From contig NZ_CP071238.1 of NCBI RefSeq assembly GCF_017299535.1, forward strand, positions 62,001-126,000: 64,000 nucleotides of DNA, read 5' to 3'. The notes beneath the pieces were generated by a model, which was given only the letters and a program-made list of their open reading frames with translations, was not told where the DNA came from and made no database searches. The position numbers and the translations under genes were made by a program. Positions 55,578 to 64,000 of this stretch are shown one piece after another (positions within the stretch are counted from its first letter, which is position 1; each line of letters begins with the position of its first letter). Source of the DNA: Serratia marcescens subsp. marcescens ATCC 13880. GTDB taxonomy: Bacteria; Pseudomonadota; Gammaproteobacteria; Enterobacterales; Enterobacteriaceae.

Positions 55578-57118
55578 CGCAGCGCCTGATCACCCAGCTG
55601 GCGCTGTTTTTCATCTACGCCGCCAGCGCGTTTTGCCTGTGGGGCATCGGCACCGCGCTGATCGACCCCCCCTGGCAGGCGCTGCTGCTGTTTCCGTTCG
55701 GCCTGCGCATGGGCATTTTGCTGCAGAGCCCGTACCGTTTCTGGCCGGGGATCCTGCTGGCCGACCTGCTGCTGATGGCATTGCTGGCGGATCAGTTCGG
55801 CTACGGCCCGGCGCTGTGGGCGTCGGTGGCGGTGCTGGTGTTGACGGTGCTGCTCAGCCTGCTGGCCTCGCCGTGGCTGTTGCGCCATCAGCAGAGCGAC
55901 AGCGAATGGCGCTGGCCGCTGTTGCAGGGCGCGGTGGTCGCCATCGCCGCCTTGCTGCAGGCGCTGGTATGGCAACTGGTGAGCGGCGAAGGCGCCCGCG
56001 CGCTGTTGCTCGGCCTGACCGGCGGTTTCACCATCGCGCCAACCTGCCTGCTGTTGTGGCACTATCTGGCGCGCCAAATCTGGGTGCCGCTGGAGCCGGG
56101 GCTGATCCACAAGCCGGTGGAGCTGCGTCTGGGCCACCTGGCCAGCTATCTGTTGCTGTTTGCGTTCAGCATCTGGCTGCAGCAGCAGGTTAACGCCGCC
56201 GAGCTGCGCCGTTTCGCGCCGTTCTGCCTGGCGATCCCTATCGTGTTCATGTCTTATCGCTATGGCTGGCAGGGCGCGCTGTTGGCGACGCTGCTCAACG
56301 GCGTGGCGCTGATGGTCAACGAGCCGCCGCAGCCGGAGTCGCACCGCGATCTGCTGCTGTCGCTGCTGGCCCAAAGCCTGACCGGGCTGCTGCTGGGCGC
56401 CGGCATTCAGCGCCAGCGCGAACTGAATCAACAGCTGCGGCTGCGGCTGGCGGAGAATCGGCAGCTGGCGCGGGCGCTGGTGACGGCGGAGGAGCAAACC
56501 CGGCGCGAGGTGGCGCGCGAGCTGCACGATGAAGTAGGGCAGACCATCACCGTGATCCGCACCCAGGCCAGCATCGTCAAACGTCTGGCGCCGGAACCGG
56601 CGGTGATCGGCTGCGCCGACACCATCGATGCGTTGGCGCTGCGGGTCTATGACGGGGTGCACGATGTGCTGACCCAGCTGTGGCCGGCGGCGCTGAACAA
56701 CCTGCCGCTGTCAGCGGCGGTGGCGGCGATGCTGCGGGAGTCGCTGCCGCAGGACGCGTCGCTGGTGAGCAGCCTGCAGTGGCAGGTGCCGGACGAGCTG
56801 CTGGATGAAACGCTGAAAATTACGCTGTACCGGGTGTGTCAGGAAGGGGTGACCAATGTGTGCCGCCACGCCGGCGCCAGCCGCCTGGAGCTGGATGCGC
56901 GCCTGCAGCCGCGCAAAGGCGCCGCGCCGCAGATCGCCCTGACCATCCGCGACAACGGCGTGGGCTTCGATGCGGAAAACCATCAACCGGGATACGGCCT
57001 GCGCGGCATGCAGGAGCGCATCAGCGCCCTCGGCGGCAGCCTGCGGTTCACCGCTGAACGGGGCGCCTGTTTGAGTGTGATCTTGCCCACAGTTTCACCG
57101 GCGCAAACGCAAAACTAG
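55574..57118 (+). CDS. uhpB: Sensor histidine kinase UhpB
   Basis: The 514-residue protein has eight or so membrane helices in an MASE1-like N-terminus. A HisKA_3 domain ([22 protein letters not shown], phospho-His) and ATPase domain ([33 protein letters not shown]) follow. It phosphorylates UhpA when UhpC senses external glucose-6-phosphate. Starts with GTG, overlapping uhpA by 4 bp. Confidence 0.92.
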   Translation: MTQRLITQLALFFIYAASAFCLWGIGTALIDPPWQALLLFPFGLRMGILLQSPYRFWPGILLADLLLMALLADQFGYGPALWASVAVLVLTVLLSLLASPWLLRHQQSDSEWRWPLLQGAVVAIAALLQALVWQLVSGEGARALLLGLTGGFTIAPTCLLLWHYLARQIWVPLEPGLIHKPVELRLGHLASYLLLFAFSIWLQQQVNAAELRRFAPFCLAIPIVFMSYRYGWQGALLATLLNGVALMVNEPPQPESHRDLLLSLLAQSLTGLLLGAGIQRQRELNQQLRLRLAENRQLARALVTAEEQTRREVARELHDEVGQTITVIRTQASIVKRLAPEPAVIGCADTIDALALRVYDGVHDVLTQLWPAALNNLPLSAAVAAMLRESLPQDASLVSSLQWQVPDELLDETLKITLYRVCQEGVTNVCRHAGASRLELDARLQPRKGAAPQIALTIRDNGVGFDAENHQPGYGLRGMQERISALGGSLRFTAERGACLSVILPTVSPAQTQN

Positions 57119-57214
57119 GAAAAACTCCTAACCGCGTCGGGAATCCGGCGTAAGCCGCCCGCGCGCGCGAGGAGCATCATAGCGGCACTTTAATTCAACC
57201 CTCTGAGGTTCCAC

Positions 57215-58546
57215 ATGTGGTCTTTCCTTAAAAGCCGCCCGGATGCGCCGCAGGTCACCGATCAACGGCAGATCGACGCCAGCTACAAATACTGGCGCAT
57301 CCAGCTGATGTGCACCATGTATATCGGCTACGCCGCGTTTTACTTCACGCGCAAAAGCTTCAACTTCATCATGCCGGCGATGCTGAGCGATCTGGGTCTG
57401 ACGATGTCCGACGTCGGCATCCTCGGCACGCTGTTCTACATCACTTACGGCTGCTCGAAATTCATTTCCGGCATGATCAGCGATCGCTCCAACCCGCGTT
57501 ACTTTATGGGGCTGGGCCTGATCATGACCGGGGTGCTGAATATCTTCTTCGGCCTCAGCTCATCGTTGCTGATGCTGGGCACGCTGTGGATCCTCAACGC
57601 CTTCTTCCAGGGCTGGGGCTGGCCGCCGTGCTCAAAAATCCTCACCAGCTGGTATTCGCGCTCCGAGCGCGGCAGCTGGTGGGCGATCTGGAACACCTCG
57701 CACAACGTCGGCGGCGCGCTGATCCCGCTGCTGGTGGGCTTTATCTCGCTGCACTTCAGCTGGCGTTACGGCATGATCATTCCCGGCATCATCGGCGTGG
57801 TGCTCGGCCTGCTGATGTGCTGGCGCCTGCGCGACAAGCCATCCACCCTGGGGCTGCCGAGCGTTGGCAAATGGCGCAACGACGCCATGGAGCTGGTGCA
57901 GGAATCGGAAGGCCAGGGGCTGAGCAACCGCGAGATCATCAAACGCTACGTGCTGACCAACAAGTACATCTGGCTGCTGGCGGTCTCTTACGTGCTGGTG
58001 TACATCGTGCGCACCGCGATCAACGACTGGGGCAACCTCTACCTGACGCAGGAAAAGGGCTATTCGCTGATGACCGCCAACTCGGCCATCTCACTGTTTG
58101 AAGTGGGCGGCTTCATCGGTTCACTGGTGGCCGGCTGGGGTTCCGACAAGCTGTTCCGCGGCAACCGCGGCCCGATGAACCTGATCTTCGCCATCGGTAT
58201 CTTCCTGTCGGTGGCGGCGCTGTGGCTGATGCCGGGCGTGACCTACCTGCTGCAGGCCTGCTGTTTCTTCGCCATCGGCTTCTTTATCTTCGGCCCGCAG
58301 ATGCTGATCGGCATGGCGGCGGCGGAGTGCTCGCACAAGGATGCGGCGGGCGCGGCGACCGGTTTCGTCGGCCTGTTCGCCTATCTGGGCGCGGCGCTGT
58401 CCGGCTACCCGATTGCACGGGTGATGGAGATTTGGCATTGGAACGGCTTCTTCGTGGTGATTTCCATCGCCGCCTGCCTGTCGGCGCTGTTCCTGCTGCC
58501 ATTCCTGCGCGCGCAGACGCCGGCGCTGAAACCGGCCAACGCCTGA
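57215..58546 (+). CDS. uhpC: Glucose-6-phosphate sensor UhpC
   Basis: The 443-residue MFS protein of the organophosphate:phosphate antiporter family carries FYFTRKSFNFIMPAML, AFFQGWGWPPCSKILTSWYSRSERG and FVGLFAYLGAALSGYPIA. Its order after uhpA and uhpB and its match to E. coli UhpC favour the sensor over UhpT or GlpT. It lacks a partner uhpT downstream; a tRNA follows instead. GAGG precedes the ATG. A weak hairpin (58555-58577) follows the stop. Confidence 0.85.
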   Translation: MWSFLKSRPDAPQVTDQRQIDASYKYWRIQLMCTMYIGYAAFYFTRKSFNFIMPAMLSDLGLTMSDVGILGTLFYITYGCSKFISGMISDRSNPRYFMGLGLIMTGVLNIFFGLSSSLLMLGTLWILNAFFQGWGWPPCSKILTSWYSRSERGSWWAIWNTSHNVGGALIPLLVGFISLHFSWRYGMIIPGIIGVVLGLLMCWRLRDKPSTLGLPSVGKWRNDAMELVQESEGQGLSNREIIKRYVLTNKYIWLLAVSYVLVYIVRTAINDWGNLYLTQEKGYSLMTANSAISLFEVGGFIGSLVAGWGSDKLFRGNRGPMNLIFAIGIFLSVAALWLMPGVTYLLQACCFFAIGFFIFGPQMLIGMAAAECSHKDAAGAATGFVGLFAYLGAALSGYPIARVMEIWHWNGFFVVISIAACLSALFLLPFLRAQTPALKPANA

Positions 58547-58665
58547 GTAAAATACGCTGCGCAACCCCGGCGCAGCGCATTATGGCGCTTTTATCACCAC
58601 TTGAAATGCAGGGGAAAAAAAGTGATTGACGCCTATAACCGCCAGCAGTAAGATGCGCCCCGCAT

Positions 58666-58742
58666 CGGCGAGTAGCGCAGCTTGGTAGCGCAACTGGTTT
58701 GGGACCAGTGGGTCGGAGGTTCGAATCCTCTCTCGCCGACCA
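58666..58742 (+). tRNA. proM: tRNA-Pro (anticodon TGG)
   Basis: The 77-nt gene starts CGGCGAGTAGCGC and ends CTCGCCGACCA, with anticodon TGG at 58700-58702 and encoded CCA. It is essentially identical to E. coli proM. A strong terminator follows 10 bp later. Confidence 0.97.
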
Positions 58743-58751
58743 CCATTCGAA

Positions 58752-58782
58752 AAACCTGCTTTTTAAAGCAGGTTTTTTTTCG
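58752..58782 (+). terminator. Terminator of tRNA-Pro
   Basis: AAACCTGCTTT-TT-AAAGCAGGTTT (58752-58775) plus T tract. An identical copy lies at 58917-58947. Confidence 0.92.
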
Positions 58783-58813
58783 CCTGCAGTTTATGAGGAT
58801 GAGTACCTCCGCA

Positions 58814-58907
58814 GGAGGTTCGAGCCTCGCGAAGCGAGACAACGTTGCTTTAGCAACGGCCCGCAGGGCGCGCATCAACGATGCGCGTAATCCTCTCTCG
58901 CCGACCA
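58814..58907 (+). pseudogene. tRNA-Pro 3' remnant split by a hairpin-rich insertion
   Basis: The second copy contains GGAGGTTCGA (58814-58823), then 66 bases of insertion (58824-58889), then ATCCTC...CCA (58890-58907). Without the insertion this is the T-arm and acceptor end of tRNA-Pro. With the flank, the segment forms five small hairpins in a row: 58805-58819, 58826-58838, 58843-58858, 58859-58869 and 58869-58887, each with a 3-4 nt loop. No 5' half exists, so it cannot give a tRNA. Confidence 0.75.
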
Positions 58908-58955
58908 CCATTCGAAAAACCTGCTTTTTAAAGCAGGTTTTTTTTCGCCCGTCGT

Positions 58956-59306
58956 TTAGGCGGCTTTGCCTACGACGAAGTCAAAATGGATTTCGTCATA
59001 GGGGAAAATCACGCCTTGTTCACCTCTATCGACGATGCCACAGCCTAACAGCGACTGCAGATCGGTATGCACCGCTTTCACATCGCGCTTCACTCGGCGC
59101 GCTATTTCCCGAATGGAAAGTTCGCCGGCGCCGGTCATGGTATGCAAGATATGCATTTTCTTGGGTGATAAGGTTTTCCACAGACTCTCCCAATCCAGGA
59201 ATGTGATGTATTGCCCTTGAGCGCTTTGATGACCTGTTGTGGCTTCCTTCAGTGCAAGTTTCATTTCTTCGACTGAAGCGACCCGAATAGTGACTGTGTT
59301 CATCAT
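58956..59306 (-). CDS. HTH antitoxin of a TumE/TumA-like module
   Basis: The 116-residue protein has a C-terminal winged helix (LSPKKMHILHTMTGAGELSIREIARRVKRDVKAVHTDLQSLLGCGIVDR), the pattern of HVO_A0114-type antitoxins. Its start overlaps the toxin stop by 4 bp. It probably binds the inverted repeat upstream of the pair and represses it. Confidence 0.78.
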   Translation of the reverse strand: MMNTVTIRVASVEEMKLALKEATTGHQSAQGQYITFLDWESLWKTLSPKKMHILHTMTGAGELSIREIARRVKRDVKAVHTDLQSLLGCGIVDRGEQGVIFPYDEIHFDFVVGKAA

Positions 59307-59590
59307 GACTCCTCTGTAAGCTGCATAACCTCGCGCCAGAAACTGTCGAGCAAGGCATCAATGGTCGTGAAATTAAGCGGCTCTTCTTTTCCATCGATAT
59401 GTTTGTGATCGCCTTTACCCGCTTCATTGTCATAGCGCAGTCGACAAATGCCGTCTTTTCCATAAGCAAATCGGTATTTATAACAGTGGCCGCTGGCCCT
59501 GACGGGCGGCACCACCCGCCAAATGACGAGCTGCGCAAATGCTGCAGGTGCCAGAGGTATCCTGTCTTGGTAGATTAGCTGCGAAGGCAT
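59303..59590 (-). CDS. DUF6516 / TumE-like toxin
   Basis: The 95-residue protein contains HCYKYRFAYGKDGICRLRYDNEAGKGDHKHIDGKEEPLNFTTIDALLDSFWREV. This is the core of DUF6516 toxins, with the conserved DNEAGKGDHKH stretch. It is upstream of and coupled to the HTH antitoxin. The module sits beside tRNA-Pro, a common site for such cassettes. Mechanism not known to me. Confidence 0.75.
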   Translation of the reverse strand: MPSQLIYQDRIPLAPAAFAQLVIWRVVPPVRASGHCYKYRFAYGKDGICRLRYDNEAGKGDHKHIDGKEEPLNFTTIDALLDSFWREVMQLTEES

Positions 59591-59624
59591 GCTCTTTCCT
59601 TAAGTGTTGTTCACATTACCAACA

Positions 59625-59662
59625 CAGCCAGGGTGTTGTCAATAATGACAACACCCTGGCTG
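59625..59662. promoter_or_regulatory. Perfect 17-bp inverted repeat upstream of the toxin-antitoxin genes
   Basis: 59625-59641 pairs with 59646-59662 around an ATAA loop, 35 bp before the toxin start. Probable operator for autoregulation by the antitoxin. It could also end transcription approaching from either side. Confidence 0.65.
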
Positions 59663-61679
<2,017 letters not shown>

Positions 61680-61696
61680 TCGGTTGCAGTGCGTTG

Positions 61697-61727
61697 CCGG
61701 GGGATATCCTTTTGCCCCCGGTTTTTT
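61697..61727 (+). terminator. Terminator of chiA
   Basis: CCGGGGG (61697-61703), 11-nt loop, CCCCCGG (61715-61721), TTTTTT (61722-61727). Confidence 0.88.
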
Positions 61728-62280
61728 CACCGCCGAAAGTTTTTTTACGCCGCACAGATTGTGGGCCTGCCCGGAGCAAAACGCGCTCATCGGACTCACC
61801 CTTTTGGGTAATCCTTCAGCATTTCCTCCTGTCTTTAACGGCGATCACAAAAATAACCGTTCAGATATTCATCATTCAGCAACAAAGTTTTGGCGTTTTT
61901 TAACGGAGTTAAAAACCAGTAAGTTTGTGAGGGTCAGACCAATGCGCTAAAAATGTCCGCTTAGCATAAATTTTCATGCTGGAACTGTTAACAAAAGGTT
62001 TTTTTTATGTTTGTTTGCTGTTTCTCACAGTCTGCGTAAATCCCCACTGGTTATATTGACGACACCCCAAACAGTTGGCAACTTGATAGCCTCAGGGGTA
62101 AGAGCGAGAGTTGTTTGAGTGAATTCCACGCGCTCAGACGTCCCCGCCGCGATGCGTTCCATCCGGCATTCTCTTCTCGTACGCCTTCTGCCTTCGGGCG
62201 CCGATCGCACAGGCCACGCAATAAAAAATACAGGCCTGGCGGCAATTACACACATCACATCACACAATGGAGCACTAACG
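61728..62280. other. Long leader region of dppA
   Basis: 550 bp without a gene. It contains AT-rich promoter DNA (about 61840-62000) and a long transcribed leader. An open frame that reaches back to 62119 in frame with dppA lacks a ribosome site and signal sequence. Confidence 0.5.
62249..62272 (+). promoter_or_regulatory. CA-rich element at the dppA ribosome site, probable GcvB target
   Basis: A stretch of ACACATCACATCACACAA directly precedes TGGAGC, the ribosome site. GcvB sRNA is known to repress dppA in Salmonella and E. coli through such CA-rich mRNA sites. Confidence 0.65.
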
Positions 62281-63888
62281 ATGACACGTTCCTTGGGTAA
62301 ATCGGGGATTCTGAAATTCGGTATTGGGCTGATCGCGCTGACTGTGGCGGCCAGCGTACAGGCCAAGACGTTGGTTTACTGTTCTGAAGGTTCCCCGGAA
62401 GGGTTCAACCCGCAACTGTTTACCTCCGGCACCACCTATGACGCCAGCTCGGTACCGATCTACAACCGGCTGGTCGAATTCAAGACCGGCACCACCGAAC
62501 TGCAGCCGGGCCTGGCTGAGAAGTGGGACGTCAGCGAAGACGGCAAAACCTACACCTTCCACCTGCGCAAAGGCGTGAAGTGGCAGAGCAGCAAAGACTT
62601 CAAACCGACGCGCGATTTCAACGCCGACGACGTGGTGTTCTCCTTTGAACGCCAGTTGGATGCGAACAACGCCTATCACAAAGTGTCGGGCGGCAGTTAC
62701 GAATACTTTGAAGGCATGGACATGCCGAAGCTGATCGCCAAGATCGAAAAAGTGGACGACAACACCGTGCGCTTCGTGCTGAACCGCCCGGAGGCGCCGT
62801 TCCTGGCTGACCTGGGCATGGACTTCGCGTCCATTCTGTCCGCCGAATACGCTGACGTGATGATGAAAGCCGGCACGCCGGAGAAAGTCGATCTGAACCC
62901 GATCGGCACCGGCCCATTCCAGCTGCTGCAATACCAGAAAGACTCCAAGATCCTGTACAAGGCGTTCGACGGTTTCTGGGGCACCAAGCCGAAGATCGAT
63001 CGCCTGGTGTTTTCCATCACGCCTGACGCCTCCGTGCGCTACGCCAAACTGCAGAAAAACGAATGCCAGGTAATGCCGTACCCGAATCCGGCCGACATCG
63101 CCCGCATGAAACAAGACAAAGCCATCAACCTGCTGGAGAAACCGGGGCTGAACGTGGGCTATCTGTCGTTCAACACCGAGAAAAAACCGCTGGATAACGT
63201 GAAGGTGCGCCAGGCGTTGACCATGGCGGTCAACAAACAGGCGATCATCGACGCGGTTTATCAGGGCGCGGGTCAGGCGGCCAAGAACCTGATCCCGCCG
63301 ACCATGTGGGGCTATAACGACGCGGTGCAGGATTACGCTTACGATCCGGCCAAGGCGAAAGAGCTGCTGAAAGAAGCGGGCATGGCCGACGGTTTCAGCA
63401 TCGACATGTGGGCAATGCCGGTGCAACGTCCATACAACCCGAACGCGCGCCGCATGGCGGAAATGATCCAGGCCGACTGGGCCAAGATCGGCGTGAAAGC
63501 CAAAATCGTCACTTATGAGTGGGGTGAATACCTCAAGCGCGCCAAAGCGGGCGAGCACCAGACGGTGATGATGGGCTGGACCGGCGACAACGGGGATCCG
63601 GACAACTTCTTCGCCACGCTGTTCAGCTGCGCGGCGGCGAAAGACGGTTCCAACTACTCCCGCTGGTGCTACAAGCCGTTTGAAGATCTGATTCAACCGG
63701 CGCGCGCCGAATCCAACCACGACAAGCGCATCGAACTGTACAAGCAGGCGCAGGTGGTGATGCACGATCAGGCTCCGGCGCTGATTGTCGCACACTCCAC
63801 CGTGTACGAGCCTGTGCGTAAGGAAGTGAAAGGCTACGTCGTGGATCCGCTCGGTAAGCATCACTTCGAGAATGTCTCTGTAGACTGA
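62281..63888 (+). CDS. dppA: Dipeptide-binding periplasmic protein DppA
   Basis: The 535-residue protein has a signal (cleavage after VQA, about residue 28) and the SBP_bac_5 fold: KTLVYCSEGSPEGFNPQLFTSGTTYDASS, LNPIGTGPFQLLQYQKDSKI, and the VMMGWTGDNGDPDNFF substrate loop. It binds dipeptides and haem for the DppBCDF transporter and serves in chemotaxis. ATG 62281 gives the proper signal peptide and follows GGAG. dppB must lie beyond the window. Confidence 0.96.
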   Translation: MTRSLGKSGILKFGIGLIALTVAASVQAKTLVYCSEGSPEGFNPQLFTSGTTYDASSVPIYNRLVEFKTGTTELQPGLAEKWDVSEDGKTYTFHLRKGVKWQSSKDFKPTRDFNADDVVFSFERQLDANNAYHKVSGGSYEYFEGMDMPKLIAKIEKVDDNTVRFVLNRPEAPFLADLGMDFASILSAEYADVMMKAGTPEKVDLNPIGTGPFQLLQYQKDSKILYKAFDGFWGTKPKIDRLVFSITPDASVRYAKLQKNECQVMPYPNPADIARMKQDKAINLLEKPGLNVGYLSFNTEKKPLDNVKVRQALTMAVNKQAIIDAVYQGAGQAAKNLIPPTMWGYNDAVQDYAYDPAKAKELLKEAGMADGFSIDMWAMPVQRPYNPNARRMAEMIQADWAKIGVKAKIVTYEWGEYLKRAKAGEHQTVMMGWTGDNGDPDNFFATLFSCAAAKDGSNYSRWCYKPFEDLIQPARAESNHDKRIELYKQAQVVMHDQAPALIVAHSTVYEPVRKEVKGYVVDPLGKHHFENVSVD

Positions 63889-63924
63889 TTTCGACCGCTT
63901 TACCGGAGACGCACGAATGGACTT

Positions 63925-63953
63925 GCAGGGGCGCAACAGGTTTGCGCCCCTGC
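63925..63953 (+). terminator. Hairpin in the dppA-dppB gap
   Basis: GCAGGGGCGCAA (63925-63936) pairs with TTGCGCCCCTGC (63942-63953). No T tract. Such a hairpin probably stabilises the dppA message and lowers read-through into dppBCDF, giving more binding protein than transporter. Confidence 0.7.
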
Positions 63954-64000
63954 TGACCAGTCTCCGGCGTATGGCCGTCGAATCGTTCAAAGGCATGTGA

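Larger units (their letters stand above)
58724..58949. repeat. 61-bp direct repeat of tRNA-Pro 3' end plus terminator
   Basis: 58724-58784 and 58889-58949 are identical over 61 bp, 165 bp apart. The unit covers the T-arm 3' half, the acceptor end with CCA, and the whole terminator. Confidence 0.9.

Noticed and set aside
62119..62280. Longer N-terminus of DppA
   Set aside because: The extension has no ribosome site, would bury the signal peptide and crosses the CA-rich leader element.

Overview
The window is chromosomal DNA of an enterobacterium, almost certainly Serratia marcescens or a very close relative. The strongest evidence is the secreted chitinase ChiA at 59988-61679, which reads as the classic S. 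marcescens enzyme. The GC-rich, CTG-heavy coding style and enterobacterial genes such as uhpABC, eptB, dppA, ydhP and selC agree with this.

Layout. 1-5570 is core or accessory chromosome: a Tat-exported amidohydrolase fragment, a winged-helix/nucleotidyltransferase plus HEPN pair behind an unusual double palindromic operator, a LysR regulator divergent from a CynX-type transporter, and a phytase-like esterase. At 5669-5763 lies selC (tRNA-Sec). A 25-kb genomic island (5744-30816) is inserted in its 3' end and bounded by a 21-bp direct repeat of the tRNA end.

The island reads in order: a P4-type integrase, a P4-satellite replication and regulation block (AlpA, a terminator-bearing leader, an Icd-like protein, small ORFs, the alpha primase/helicase), and a short type II CBASS anti-phage operon on the minus strand (CD-NTase, E2-only Cap2-like protein, DEDDh exonuclease, two-TM SAVED effector) with a DUF3892 gene in front. 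Then comes a chaperone-usher fimbrial locus with its own regulators: a coiled-coil FKBP isomerase, a lipoprotein, a LuxR-type protein, a FidL-like protein and a membrane ToxR-like protein. The fimbrial operon holds two pilins, usher, chaperone and four further subunits. It then continues into a reverse transcriptase and, 41 bp later, a two-domain tip-adhesin-like gene. The adhesin and about 770 bp of non-coding DNA behind it show nearly unbiased codon and base use, unlike everything around them. This RT-adhesin-tail unit is the most novel candidate system here: it may be a way to diversify a fimbrial adhesin that does not resemble a canonical DGR.

From 31.7 kb to the end is mostly core: a MipA/OmpV protein divergent from an OmpR-type two-component system with three 11-bp-phased direct repeats between them; a LysR-controlled tripartite efflux operon with a siderophore-interacting protein and a universal stress protein; nemA, ydhP and an epimerase; a beta-glucoside PTS operon behind a BglG-type antiterminator/terminator but with no adjacent bglG; ohrR-ohr with matching operators; eptB; uhpABC without an adjacent uhpT; tRNA-Pro with a damaged second 3' copy carrying a chain of hairpins; a TumE/TumA-like toxin-antitoxin pair; chiA; and dppA with a CA-rich GcvB-type leader. 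No tools were run. Family names rest on sequence reading and remembered family features.
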